60,000 nucleotides of DNA from Diphasiastrum complanatum (GCA_029204225.1 CM055102.1:39323014-39383013), one strand, 5' to 3'. Shown: positions 40,801 through 52,214, numbered from the stretch's first letter. Numbers and translations: made by a program. The notes: generated by a model not told the origin, from the letters alone.

Positions 40801-41433
40801 GTGGCAAATGCAGCTGCAGAAGCTCCACAGCCCATTCAAGAAGCGGATCATGATGACTTCATGACCAACCATCAAGGAGCATCTAACGAGAGTTCTTGGT
40901 TCCTGGATTTCGAAGCCATTCAGCACATGACTAGCCTCATTGGCTGTTTCGAGTCCTATACACCTTACAGTACCCATAAATTCGTTCACCTTGGCGACAA
41001 TAGCACACAAGCTATTAAAGGTGAAGGCACTGTAGGATTATGCTTTGCAAACAATCAATCTAAGCTACTCTCTAAAGTCATTTATGTACCTCAGTTATCT
41101 ACAAATCTGCTCTCTGTAAGCATAATCACGGATCTAGGACACAGAGTAGAATTCGAATGTGATCAATGTAAAGTAGTTGATAGGACAGACAAGATCCTAG
41201 CACTCGAAAAGAGACATGGATACTTGTATAAATTAAGTCATTACTTTGCTGCCTCTGATCAGGCTCTCAGTACTTCAATTCATTCAAATAAAGGTTTACT
41301 TTGGCATTATAGACTTGGTCATTTAAATTATGCTGCTGTACAACGAATGTCTAGAAAATCTATTGTTCTTGATCCCGACTATCCTCGCAAAAAAAGTCGA
41401 GCTACATGTCTGTCAAGACTGTCTAGTTGGTAA
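40801..41433 (+). pseudogene. Copia B protease and GAG-pre-integrase
   Basis: SSWFLDFEAIQHMTS is the protease active-site block with the DSG changed to DFE, so it is catalytically dead. VHLGDNSTQAIKGEGT, VIYVPQLSTNLLSVSIITDL and the GAG-pre-integrase block LLWHYRLGHLNYAAVQRMS follow in one long open frame. Confidence 0.85.
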
Positions 41434-42130
41434 ACAGACTAGAAAGCCATTTAAGTCAAGCCATCAGCATGTTGCTAGAGGATTGCTAGATGTTGTACAT
41501 TCAGATATTTGTGGCCCAATGAAAAATCCTTCACTGAAGGATGCCAAGTATTTTATAACCTTTATTGATGAATTCTCTAGAAGAACTATGGTGTATTTAA
41601 TAAAGAAGAAATCAGAGGCATTCAACTGCTTCAAAATCTTCAAGGAGCGTGCAGAATAGGAGATTTGAAGGACAATCAAGGCCCTAAGGTCAGATAACGG
41701 TGGAGAGTATGTCTCTGTCGAGTTCAAGGAGTACTGCCAAAGCCAAGGCATTGAGCAGCAATTCATCACTCCTTACAGTCCTCAGTCTAATGGCTTAGTT
41801 GAGAGGAAGAACCATACTCTGGTTGAATCTGCTAAGTGTATGTTAGCACATGCATCGTTGCCCAAGAGATTCTGTGCTGAAGCTGTCTCCACTGCAGCTT
41901 ACATCCAGAACAGATGTTCGACCAAGGCTCTCTTAGACAAGACAACCCACGAGGTGTGGACAGGCTCTAAGCCTTCTTTGAAAAACCTAAGAGTGTTTGG
42001 GTGATTGCCTATGCGCAGATCCCAAAGGACACAAGGAAGAAATTGGACTTCCAAGGTCTAAAGACCAGCCTGATTGGATATACTTCGTCTGATAACACTT
42101 ACAAGCTGTACGATTCTGATACCTAGCAAA
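41395..42130 (+). pseudogene. Copia B integrase
   Basis: The frame continues after a shift: VCQDCLVGKQTRKPF, then VVHSDICGPM (first aspartate), ALRSDNGGEYVSVEF (second aspartate) and PQSNGLVERKNHTL (glutamate). All three catalytic residues remain. One stop pair near 41657-41665 and a shift near 42000 break it. AYIQNRCSTKALLDKT marks the C-terminal part. Confidence 0.85.
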
Positions 42131-42132
42131 TC

Positions 42133-42645
42133 TTGTATAGCCGAGATACAGTCTTTATCGAGGATCAGTTCGTCGATCTCAAAGGCAAGGATATTGCTCA
42201 AGAAGGACCTTCAACACCCGCCATTGACACGACAATCCGAGCTTCTGGCTCACGCATGTCTATTGTCGACCCACTTCGAGAGAGTGAATCAGACGAAGAT
42301 GTTGCTAATCTCTGGAGAGAAGCTATGGACAGAGAGTATTCCTCTCTAATCAAGAATAAGACATGGTCATTAGTCGAAGCTCCTATTGGCTGCAATATTG
42401 TTGATTGCAAATTAATCTTCAAGATCAAATATAATGCCAACGGAGCAATTGATCGAAGGAAGGCAAGACTGGTAGCACGAGGATTCACCTAGATCTCGAA
42501 TGTCGACTACATTGAGACTTTTAGTCCAATCGTCAAACATTCGTTGATCCGAATGCCCCTATCTTATGCTGCAGCTGCCGACCTCGAAGTACATCAACTT
42601 GATGTACAAACAGCCTATCTGAATGGAGTCATACAGGAAGATATC
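42133..42645 (+). pseudogene. Copia B reverse transcriptase, N-terminal part (truncated)
   Basis: WREAMDREYSSLIKNKTWSL, IDRRKARLVARGFT, a stop, VDYIETFSPIVKHS and LDVQTAYLNGVIQEDI. It ends abruptly at about 42645, before the catalytic YVDD. The rest of the element and its 3' LTR are gone. Confidence 0.82.
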
Positions 42646-42868
42646 TCCTATCATGCTTTCTTTGGATTTTGCTAATTGTTGGATCTGATCATTATTGGGA
42701 TTGCTATTTCTTATGCTTTTTGTAAGAGAGAAAGGGAGAGAGAGAAGAGTAAGTTTCTATCATTGTTGTGGATTTAGGGTTAATGGAAGTAGGGTTAATG
42801 GATGTAGTGTTAATGCTAAGTGTTAATGGATGTTAGTGTTAGATCCTCCATTCATGTTGAAATCTGAA
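42646..42868. repeat. Short GGGTTAATGGA repeats and a GA-rich stretch
   Basis: After the copia B break there is a GA-rich stretch (42728-42751) and four degenerate copies of a roughly 17-bp unit around gttaatggatgtag (42777-42842). Nothing coding is seen. Confidence 0.6.
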
Positions 42869-43230
42869 CTATACTATCGCTCTTGTGGGAACAAACCTAC
42901 GCGTGACAACTAACTCCGTCTCTTTGATGCTAGATTGACTAGATCTTGGATTCAGGCTAGGCAAGGAAAGAAACCCACTACAAAGAACTCTTGAAGTATT
43001 GTTGGATTCATAGATACTCTTCAATGAATCCCAAGCCTCTTTTGATGAGGCACAAGAAGCCGCCTCTTTCAAGAGGTTATTGCCTACATTCATCTTTAGA
43101 CAATGTAGGGCCAATCTAGCCCTCTTCTTGTATTTCAATTGTTCTTGGGCTACTTGAGGCTCTTCCTCAACTCCAAAAACAATGTGATTCCATCCTCACT
43201 TTCCAAATGGAATATTTTGTGGAAGTTAGA
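42869..43230 (-). pseudogene. Copia E gag, minus strand
   Basis: RARLALHCLKMNVGNNLLKE and SSKEAWDSLKSIYESNNTS are the copia capsid (UBN2) core, and an out-of-frame IWKVRME-like block upstream is its N-terminal part. It lies downstream, on the minus strand, of the PBS at 43845. Confidence 0.78.
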
Positions 43231-43844
43231 CTCTCACTAGATTCTAACAAAAATCCACCAATGGATGACATTATGAATGAATGCCTATGAGATGCACAAA
43301 GATCTCTTGATAATGAATGATCTAAGATAGATTTCTAGCTTTCTAAGAAGCTTCTAGACCCAATCAACCTAGTTCAACTTGGACGATGGTGTAATAGATC
43401 CACTTCGAATATCCTAGCAAATCACTTCTTCAAAAAATTGATTCTAGTACAATTTTGCTTGATATTTTACACACACATAAGATTTGAACAAATCAACCTT
43501 ATAGATCTGATCTAATGCTTCAAATGAATTGCTTCAATGGCTCAAATCTCTATTCATCATGAGAATTTAATGGATTGAGCCCAGATCTAGACAATGCACC
43601 AAAAAACTTGAATTTTGGACTGGTATGCACATTTTTGGACCAAAAACACTAAAGGAAGTTGATTTGAAAGTTGTTGTATGGTTTCACATGTGTGGACAGT
43701 ACATCAACAGCCCACAAATCGATCTTGACCAGAAATATTGAAGGTACCTCTCTCCTTGAACTCGCCCACTCAAGTAAAGTTCAAAAACAACACGTTGTCA
43801 GTGATTTCACAAGATTTATTAATCATTAGATCACTCTTATACTT
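43231..43844 (-). other. Copia E leader region, no coding recognised
   Basis: Between the gag remnant and the PBS on the minus strand. AT-rich, no open frame of note; longer than a normal copia leader, so it may hold a small unrecognised insertion. Confidence 0.4.
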
Positions 43845-43857
43845 GGCTTTGATACCA
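43845..43857 (-). promoter_or_regulatory. Copia E primer-binding site
   Basis: On the minus strand tggtatcaaagcc follows the LTR; this is the tRNA-Met PBS with one change. Confidence 0.7.
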
Positions 43858-44658
43858 TGTCAATTTTCAAAAAAAAAACAATTATGATTGTACAAAACAA
43901 TCATTAAGAGTTATTGATTGCTTAATCTGATGATCTATCAAGTTCTATGTGTTAGATCTTGATCTAGATGCATTACACTATGATTTTAGCAAGAGCAATG
44001 GATCAAATGATTAGAAAATATGAAGAGCGGCCTCACACATGTGGAGGACAGTACCACTACGGATTGTAAATAGAGAGTGAAATACATTTGCATACTAAAG
44101 CATTCCAATCATAAAAACTCAAGACAAATATGGAAATTACAAGGAAAACTTCCAAAAATTACATGGAAAAATTCCATCAACTTCTCATTCATTTGGTTGA
44201 ACTCGTTATAGATCAAGTACATCCATGAGCTGTGTACTATCTAGCAAACCTTCACACGCGTGAAGAGTGCCTAGTCATCCAAATCCACCAATGGGAGCCA
44301 TTTATGCTCATTTCCCAAAGTTGACTATTCTCATTAGCTAGAAACAAAAAAGACAGTCTTCCACAATTATAGGAATATTCTCTATAAAATAGGATCTAAT
44401 GAAATATCTCTGCCTTATCATCTACAATCTTATCCACATGTGTAAATGGCATCTTGACATGTGTGAATAATAACTCATTCACATAGAAGTGCAATCTATT
44501 TACATAAAGTTTGACCAAATGACTTTTTTATAGATTATACTCAAAGGTCAATTTCATACTTGTGTAGATCTAACTAAAATCAATCTAACTTTATAAAAGT
44601 AAGTTATGTACATCCTTTCACACGTGGGAACAGGCTCCACACGTATGAGATCCTATCA
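43858..44658 (-). mobile_element. Copia E 5' LTR (minus strand)
   Basis: Read on the minus strand it begins TGATAGGATC and ends AATTGACA directly before the PBS. About 801 bp. It sits inside the gag of copia D, so E inserted after D. No partner LTR is visible. Confidence 0.6.
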
Positions 44659-44913
44659 AGATTAATTATGCTTTGCCATCCTTAGCTTCCCAGGCAGTCA
44701 GCATGTCACGTTCAACCGGCTTGGCTATTGAACCATTGACGTATCCCCAAAGTTCTTTTTCTGTGCGTATCATCTTCATCTTGAACTTCCACATGTGGAA
44801 GTCATCATCGTTGAATTTGCTGATCAAGCAGATTTTTGAAGATGTTCCTTCCATGATGAATGATCTAAGTATAGTAAAATAGTTTCGAATACTAATAATA
44901 GCTTGGAATGATG
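44659..44913 (-). pseudogene. Copia D gag N-terminus
   Basis: Minus-strand reading MEGTSSKICLISKFNDDDFH, then MWKFKMKMIRTEKELWGYVN. This is the usual start of a copia gag a short leader away from its PBS. It is cut at 44659 by the copia E LTR. Confidence 0.82.
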
Positions 44914-44925
44914 GCTCTGATAACA
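44914..44925 (-). promoter_or_regulatory. Copia D primer-binding site
   Basis: gctctgataaca on the plus strand; the minus strand reads tgttatcagagc, a one-base variant of the tRNA-Met PBS, next to the 5' LTR. Confidence 0.75.
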
Positions 44926-44928
44926 CTC

Positions 44929-45768
44929 CATTGGAGGGCTCTCGAATAGATTAGGTGCAAAATAGAAAACAAAGCTCTAACCTAGAGAACTTTAGCAGGA
45001 ACTTTACCAAATTACAACATCAAGATTGACTTAGATCAAATGGGGGAATGTCTTGGTAGGTGTCAGAGACAACCATGAAGGGAGTGAAACACTTAGGCGT
45101 CTATGCTTCCTTCGAGATCAGACATTCCGAATTGAGTGAGTGAAATTATTAGAAAGCATTCGTAGTGCAATACACATAAGAAAATAGAGAATCTGATTTA
45201 AGCTGTTGTGAATACAACGATCAGATCACGATCGTGTGCCCAAGAATAGTTCACACTAGTGGCAAACTGTGTGTAGTGATCTTACTTAATTAGCCACAGA
45301 TTAAATAGCTACCCTTTCTCCACTTTCAAGATCTCATCATCACATCTTGTGAGTTGTCGTTATGTATATATACATGGAACTGCATGGGCAACAAGCGTGA
45401 AATAGTGCAGTTAATGAAAAGTGCTAAAGTGAACTGCGACGTTCTGTATCATACGAGACAGTGTGGATGATGTGGACCTTGAACTTGAAGACTTTGAATT
45501 CGAAGTAGGCCAAAGAAGATGTAGAACACGAAGACCTCGAACTCAAAGAGTTCGTCTTTGATCCTGCTTTTGCTCTAGTTGATTGATTGCACAGACGTTC
45601 AACTTCATAGAGTAAGGTTGCATTATTTTTGTAGAGAGAGAAAAAGTTCGTATTTACATAATATACTGGTGCTCAGGAATTGAGACGAACTCGAATGATT
45701 CGTGTTCTGATGACTCGAGTTCTAATGATTCGAATTATGGCGAGGTGGAGTGATGCTTCATTCCAACA
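44929..45768 (-). mobile_element. Copia D 5' LTR (minus-strand element)
   Basis: Direct match to 36656-37743 with roughly 90 percent identity outside the GA tract and one internal deletion near 45310. Plus-strand end attccaaca at 45768. The five bases after it are cactt; the five before the other LTR are tactt, a 4-of-5 target duplication. Confidence 0.9.
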
Positions 45769-46116
45769 CACTTGACGAAGGATCCTGTGTTTCATTCAAG
45801 AACGAAACACATTGCAATCAAATATCCTTTGATAAGGACCTAGTCGCAAGAAACGAATTGAAGACCAGCTTCATTGGAATGAAGCAGATGGTGGCGGACA
45901 TCTTTACAAATACTTTAGAAAAAGGAATGTTCGAGAGGCAGAGGAAAGGTCTAGGAATCATAAAGCTACCACGCTTTGAGAGAGAACCAAAGAAACAAAA
46001 TGTTTTGAGCCACAAAGCTTTGTTGGCTTTTGAATTCGAGCCTGCGGAAATACAAGGAAGCTGCCCACAGGCGAAGACCGTCCCAGTCCATAAGCCACAT
46101 AACGGTTTCGACTGAA
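45769..46116 (+). pseudogene. Copia C RNase H C-terminus (continuation)
   Basis: Contains DPVF then a shift-free stretch to KTSFIGMKQMVADIFTNTLE and RQRKGLGIIKLP, the end of a copia polyprotein. It continues the RNase H cut at 36655: removing copia D and one copy of the 5-bp duplication restores the frame exactly. Confidence 0.85.
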
Positions 46117-46315
46117 AGACACACGAAGGCAAAGGTCAAATGTTTGAAGACCGAAGGAGCTCAAAGGGGAAGGCGAAGCCCGAACAAGCCACACAGCCGA
46201 ACAACTCCCGAAGACCGAAAGGCGGCGGATCTTCACGATTCAAGTACAAAGCAAATCAAGAAAGTACTAGGAGGATGTCCCCTTCCATGGATGATGCTAA
46301 AGGTAATCTGGATAC

Positions 46316-46750
46316 TGTTGGAACGCGCTTAATCATCCGCTATTGTAATTAGAGATTAGATTAAACCCTTTTTCTCTCCCTCCATAAAGTAGATTGAAGA
46401 TGAGAGAATCAGTTGTATTGTTAGTTAGTTGGATTGTCAATTGGTTAAGTGCCAACCTGAGCTAAACACAGTGTTGCTAAGTCGATGTCCAAGAAGTCCG
46501 CTAGCAAGCGAGACGATCTGACATTACTCGTGAGAGACATAGTTTCTCTTACGCCGACACGTTGTGTGGGTTTGTCACAACAACGCTCTTACAAAGGATC
46601 ACTGATATTATAGTAGTTGTAACGCACATGTTGAATGATCTTGAATGCTTTGATGTTTGATTGTTGTCTGTCCGTAATCAGCTGTTTATTCTTTATTCCG
46701 CATAGTGGTTCATCTTGTTGAATGCTTAAACAATTAAACGTAGGTCAACA
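46316..46750 (+). mobile_element. Candidate copia C 3' LTR
   Basis: A 435-bp block starting TGTTGGAACG and ending AGGTCAACA, with TGTTG/CAACA inverted ends like the other copia LTRs here, about 200 bp after the end of the copia C polyprotein. No second copy exists in the window to confirm it. Confidence 0.45.
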
Positions 46751-46927
46751 ATGTCTGTCTACACTCTAGAGGATTGTAGATCTGATCTAGCAGGCAGTAG
46801 CCGGGCAGACATACTCAAATTCCATCTAGGTTTTCTACAACAAGATAGAGATCAACATGATGAAATGGTTGTAAGAAGAAGGAAGACCCCCAAGAAGAGT
46901 CATATAGCAGCGTTGTTAGCAATATGA
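46751..46927 (+). CDS. 58-residue open frame after the candidate LTR, unknown
   Basis: ATG at the first base after the candidate LTR. The product (MSVYTLEDCRSDLAGSSRAD...) is charged, with a basic stretch VRRRKTPKKSH near the end and no membrane segment. I do not recognise a family. Its position immediately after TCAACA may be accidental. Confidence 0.25.
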   Translation: MSVYTLEDCRSDLAGSSRADILKFHLGFLQQDRDQHDEMVVRRRKTPKKSHIAALLAI

Positions 46928-46944
46928 GATCCTATAATAGCAAG

Positions 46945-47357
46945 TCAATTAAGAAGTGATCGAACATGATTGACATAGTAAAAAATGGAAGTTGAATCTG
47001 ACATGTGTGAGAAGAATTTATTTCTCATGTATAGACAAGTAGTTTCATATTGGGTTTCATACATATTGAAGAGAGCACCCCAATTTTGTTTTGATGTGAT
47101 GTGTGATTTTTGTGAATCTTTAAGATTCATGGATATCAATGCGAGTGATCTACCATCTTTGTGTTTCCATTTGAAAATGAGCTCTGCATCTTGTTGTGGA
47201 GGTATGGTAGATCCATCAACCATATCTCATAATTTTTTTTAAATAGTACCATCTTCATATGATACTTCCAAATATGGAAGTCATTGCCATTGAATCTCTC
47301 AATTAGGCATATATAAGATGAATGCTCCATGTGTCTTGTTAAATGTCGTGAAAACAA
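46945..47357 (-). pseudogene. Copia F gag, minus strand
   Basis: MEHSSYICLIERFNGNDFHI and WKYHMKMVLFKKN form the N-terminal gag block; after a frameshift the capsid core continues (KHKDGRSLALISMNL, NWGALFNMYETQYETT). On the minus strand a degenerate PBS (gtggtgtcataac) precedes it at about 47370-47385, and an LTR may lie at 47385-47800, but I cannot bound it. Confidence 0.75.
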
Positions 47358-47385
47358 ACACGTTAGTTATGACACCACTGTTGGT

Positions 47386-47912
47386 GAAAAAGAAATGCGC
47401 CACAAGAAGCAAACAAAGAAATCCGATGCTGTTTCAAATATCTTGATTGCTTGAAGAATATGATAACCAGCAATGAATTGTGTCTAGAGATGGATCCTTT
47501 GAGTTGGAAGATGTTGAGGAGAACCATAGTCTCCAAAATAATGAGGTGTCTAAGACAACCACATTTATGCACTTCGACTCAATCAACAAGCACACTAAGA
47601 TAATTGGTATTCGATTCACAATAAACATCAACCATTCACACATGATACAATTGCACTTGATAAAAAAATGTAGATAAATTTGAAATGTATATGAATGTAC
47701 AAAAGGATTGTTGTAAATAAACCTACTTTAAGCAGTATACAAGTCTAGAAAGAACAATACTTTAATATTGTCAATCTCGATATCAAAGAAGAATATAAAA
47801 GGCACATCTAAGCAAGAGGTTGGTTGTGGAAAGAGTGAACCAAGGTGCTTCAAAAAACCTTTATGTGCTATTCTCTTTGAATTCTTGTTAAAAGGGCATC
47901 TTTGTTAGTTTG
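47386..47912. other. No gene recognised; possible copia F LTR
   Basis: It lies where the 5' LTR of minus-strand copia F should be. No terminal TG/CA pair or second copy supports exact limits. Confidence 0.35.
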
Positions 47913-48474
47913 CTCCTCTTTGAATTTAGATAAATCTTTGGTATTGGCACTAGTCTTGTTCATGGGCAAGGTAAAAAACCGTGCTATTATATTTGAATTC
48001 TTCTTAAAAGGGCATCTTAGTTAGTGCTTGAGGAGAATGAGGATGAATGCAACTCATCCTTGATGGCATCTACAACACCAACATCAAGCAAGGACAATTC
48101 CAAGGATATACGGTGGATTGATAGTGGGGCTAGCTCCCACATGTCTCATCAAAAGGAATATTTTTCTCCCTTACTCTCATATAATGATTCTAAAAGGTTC
48201 ATATTCACTACAAGTAACCAAGAGTGTAAGATAGATGGCATAGGATCTATTCCATTATGTCTTGGATCTTCAAAAAGAATAGATGTTGATAATGTTCTTT
48301 ATGTACCATCCATCACAAAAAAATTTGTTGAGCGTTGGACAACTCATGGATAGTGGATTAGATGTGCCTTTCAAGCATGGTGTTTGTTCCATAATGAAGA
48401 ATTTTGCTCCTCTTTGAATTTAGATAAATCTTTGGTATGGGCACCAATCTTGTTCGTGGGCAAGGTAAAAAACC
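47913..48474 (+). repeat. 70-bp direct repeats flanking a copia protease fragment
   Basis: The stretch 47913-47983 (starting tttgctcctctttgaattta) recurs at 48405-48474 with about five mismatches. A shorter repeat (gaattctt.ttaaaagggcatct) also occurs at 47879 and 47996. Between them is the protease fragment described below. Confidence 0.75.
48024..48353 (+). pseudogene. Copia protease fragment (plus strand)
   Basis: An open frame of 109 codons with the intact protease active site IDSGASSHMS followed by YFSPLLSYNDSK, IDGIGSIPLCLG and VDNVLYVPSITK. It has no neighbours from the same element on either side. Confidence 0.8.
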
Positions 48475-49735
48475 GTACTAAACAATTGCATTCTTTCATG
48501 TGTGCTTTACATCTTTAGCTATTCAAGATTCTTTTGATTACTATTTGAAGCATTAATATAGGTGATTTTGAATGCCTATGGGTAAACGAAATTTGTGTGG
48601 CACACCATAGATTCTCTTTATATTTCATGTGATTCATTTTGTTGTAAGATAAGGTGACCCATCATTAACAATGAATTTTATATGACTTGGGCTAACCCTC
48701 AATGTGTGTCAGCTCAAATCTCACATGAATGGATGGTTGAGATTGAGTGAGGCTCTTCATTACCCAACACATAATAGTTGGACTTGATTATGTCCTACGA
48801 ATTTGATTCGTTGTAATTTCTAGCCTTCAAAATAGGGAGCCCTCATGGATGAAATCAAAAAATAAGAAGCCCTTTCACATGGAAGCAAAAAAATATGTTT
48901 GTTAATGACGTTATGTTTGCTTGACATGATATTAGATTTTTTTTTTGCAACACACATTAAGCTAGATAATGTACATTTATTGCACAATTTGGGAGAGTAT
49001 CTTTTTTACTCATTTTAAAATTATGACTAAACAAATGGACAAGCCATTCTTCCCCATAAAGAGGTTCTAAACACACCACACATTACCTTGTTTAAGTTGC
49101 AAAGCAATCATGAATTATTGCCACCTTCTTAATGCCACGTTAGCTACTACAAGCTATTGTAGGTTGTAGTTTTCATTATATGATTACAAAAACCAACAAA
49201 AGTTATACAAGACATTAACTACTTCGGGCGACGAAGTGAAGTAATAAATGAATTCACTCCACTTGAACACCGGATACAAGATGATGGGCTAAGACCTACC
49301 ACTAGTGCCAACACCGGTCATATACGACTCGTATTCTTCGTCACACAACCAATATTTAATACATAATCGGCAAGGGCAAGCTATTTTCAGACGTGTCAGC
49401 ATCTTAGTGGTGAAGAGGGCTCCTCATTGTTACCTACTATAATAGGTTATCTGTCTTGGCACATGACACATGGTATTTAAGACTTTCTTTAAATTTGTTC
49501 GATAACGAGCATGAATAGATCGTTTGCTCATGCAAGCTACCTAGTTTGGTGCCGGCAACCCATTCCCTCAAGCCCCATACAACCCATGTCTATTGCCGGC
49601 ACGCCCAAGACCTAATTCATAGGGAAGGCAACTTATTCCATGTTGGGTACTTAAACACATTGGAGCCATCCATGAGCTCAACCCTCAACTCAAGGTCCTA
49701 GAAGGGGGGGAAGAGGAGAGGACCTGCATGCGTGC

Positions 49736-49738
<3 letters not shown>
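48475..49738. other. No recognisable gene
   Basis: AT-rich sequence with no coding family seen. No LTR or TIR pair was recognised. Confidence 0.5.

Positions 49739-49776
<38 letters not shown>
49739..49776 (+). repeat. (CT)n microsatellite
   Basis: 38 nt of CT, 32 bp upstream of an ATG. CT-rich tracts are common in plant 5' UTRs. Confidence 0.95.
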
Positions 49777-49781
<5 letters not shown>

Positions 49782-49808
49782 GTGTGGATTGGCGAAGAAG
49801 ATACAGCG

Positions 49809-49901
49809 ATGGCAACTACGGTGATCAAGTGCAGCTGTGGGAGAATCCAAGACACAATCATGCTCTTCACTTTCTTCCTGATTTTTTCTTCTATGCTTGC
49901 G
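49809..49901 (+). CDS. Possible first exon of a secreted or membrane protein
   Basis: ATG starts 31 codons (MATTVIKCSCGRIQDTIMLF, then TFFLIFSSMLA) that end at a consensus-like donor, gtatga, in phase 0. The hydrophobic stretch after a short polar head looks like a signal peptide or anchor. The CT-rich sequence just upstream fits a plant 5' UTR. No second exon could be identified, so this may be chance. Confidence 0.3.
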
Positions 49902-49902
49902 G

Positions 49903-51459
49903 TATGATAATCAAACTCCCTTTCACTAATGATATGGCATATGCTATCCTTCTAAATCTCGTGCTCGTGCCCTGTTGCTTGAATTGTTGTTTGATTAGCT
50001 CTACTTGGTTTGTTCCGGCTTTCCACCTCGACTTTTCTCTCATTCAGCAGCCTCTTCGGAACCGCCTTGCAGCTCTAGGGCTCTCAGTGGCCTTTTTTCT
50101 CTTTACAGACCTTGCCGTCGATTGATCAAACCACGAGCTGAGAGTTTCGTATGTAGAAATCCCGGAATGAGCTGGAAAGTTTGCGATTTTCCGATTTGGC
50201 TGATGATTCCCAGTGAATTTTGCTCTGATGCTATCCGCTGATATGCTGTCATGCTGCGATCATGCTCAGCTGATTTGTTGGTTATTTCTTTGATATAAGC
50301 TGATTGTTAAGTTGAATACGAGCTTTGAGAAAGTACACAGATAAATCATTTAAAGAAAGCAGAGAAAATTTTGATACAAGAGGAAAAGAATGACAAATTG
50401 GTTCTGTAGCACATTGCCGAAGGGTCGCTATCACAGTTGCTGGTCATCAATCTGATGTTGATTCTTAAGCAGTTATCGTCGATCCTTATCAATAATAGTT
50501 TTGTAGAGTAAACTCAGTTCCTTATTAGCTACCACCATTCACCATCCCGTATATTGCAACTTTTCTGGACTGATCATTAGCACATACATTTGTACCCCTT
50601 TCGGGTCTAAGCTTTGAAAGGACATGAACTCTAGTTTCCTTATAAGATCATCTTATTTTGGATCTTCACACGCTTTATGTCCTTTTCTAATATCATTTTG
50701 AAAACAGTTTTGGACCAATATGGTAGAAAGATAGCTGTCGAAGTTTGTTTCCAGCACCTTGAATCAACTTGAGAATCGTGGTGCAGCATGTATTGAAGGC
50801 CTAAGCAATAACAGACTCTCTCCTAGGTTTAAACTTCACGTTGTATTGTGAATTTGAAGATGAAAAGTTTTTGTTGAACTTACTTGTTTTATTGTGCCTT
50901 TCATAGAACCAAAACTAGTTTGCAAAATGTTTGGTATAAATTTCAAATGCCTTATTGAACTTCTTTGTAAACTTCAAAAAATGCATCACATTAAATTTCT
51001 TTCGTGTGGTGGGTTTATGGTTTTCAATTGAAATATTCGTGGATCTCAAGTGCAACTTCGAATGCATTATGCTGCCATATTCAACTCTACCCCAACAACA
51101 AGTTTTTGCAACCTATATTTTTAGGTGATGTTTTCAAGCACCACTACAGGGTATGCACACATTAGCTAGAGATTGAGACCCTTGTTGATTCCAAAAGACA
51201 CCTAGAGAGGAGAGGCTTTATAGATAGTGCAAACTAGAAAAGAACAAGGATCATCATATCATGAGATGCCTTGTTTTCTGCTAAATTTGTGGGAGGTATG
51301 ACATCCTTCTTTTGAAGATCAATTTGCCACTATGCTTCTTCATGAGATGCCTTGAGTGTTGGCAATTGACATGCACACTAGGGTTTTCTAATTGCTCACA
51401 AACTTAGAATCTCCACAATGCTTTAGCCATTGATTACATGTAGTGTCATTTGCCATTCT
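49903..51459. other. No recognisable gene
   Basis: Possible intron of the candidate exon at 49.8 kb, otherwise unexplained. Open frames in 49.9-50.24 kb show no family features. Confidence 0.4.
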
Positions 51460-51625
51460 TCGTGGGAGATTGCTATTTTAATTGTCATTCATGGTTTTTT
51501 ATGCTTCATTGGTATCTAAACCTGTAATTGTGCTCATTATCTGGTACTAGAGCACTTTTTGGAGCAATTAAAATGGTCGTGATTTCCTCTAGTTCTTCTC
51601 TCTCCCTACTTGTTTTCTCCCAAGA
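51460..51625 (+). mobile_element. Gypsy LTR end with degenerate PBS
   Basis: tatgcttcattggtatc then tctggtactagagcac (about 51540-51555) parallels the LTR end plus PBS at 838-930 and 59740-59796. The leader (ctctccctacttgttttctc) also resembles 1011-1035. The element body does not follow on this strand. Confidence 0.55.
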
Positions 51626-51634
51626 TCACCATCA

Positions 51635-52070
51635 TTTATCACTACCTACTTCCCTAGACGTGCTAAATTTGAGAGTGACAAATAACAAACCTCCATCAAA
51701 CTTGTTATGCAGGTCGTTGACTATTTCGGAAAGAAGACCATATAATCCAAATAGCTCGTCCATAAACAACCTTGCTAACTCTGGAGTTGTAATGGTTGTT
51801 TTGGCCATTTTTGTCAACGATCAACTGTGACTCTCATGGTGTCTTGATCCTTCCAGATTCTCGATCCTTTTGGACCTCAGACAAGTCTATTATGGAAATG
51901 TTTTTCCGTTTCATTTGCAGGCCTACTTGCCAAGACTCTCTATTTCTTAAGCTTTTCTAGCGACTATCACATATTGGTGGATGTCCTCTCTAAAACTAGG
52001 CCAGAAGAAGTGCCTCCAAAGAAGCTCATAATTTTTCTGAATACCTGGGTGCCACACACTAGGATCGGGG
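51635..52070 (-). pseudogene. Gypsy integrase fragment, minus strand
   Basis: On the minus strand: HPGIQKNYELLWRHFFWP (zinc-binding domain, about 52050-51990), REDIHQYV, then the core with TPELARLFMDELFGLYGL and SEIVNDLHNKFDG. The sequence closely parallels the gypsy integrase at 14.38-14.82 kb, so it is probably the same family. Frameshifts separate the two blocks. Confidence 0.75.
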
Positions 52071-52113
52071 CCTGAAATCCTGTAAATCAGGGACACATCC
52101 TCTATTTTTGTAG

Positions 52114-52186
52114 ACTGATGGAATACTTTGAATCCTTGTAAACTCTGAAAGTGAGAGGTTACAAGGATTCAAAGTATTCCGTCAGT
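52114..52186. repeat. 28-bp near-perfect hairpin
   Basis: The arm 52114-52141 (starting actgatggaatactttgaat) and the arm 52159-52186 are reverse complements at 27 of 28 positions, with a 17-nt loop. Part of the loop (gaaagtgagaggtt) recurs directly at 52201. It lies between the gypsy integrase and the unknown ORF. Confidence 0.9.
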
Positions 52187-52214
52187 ATCTCCTCACCATT
52201 GAAAGTGAGAGGTT

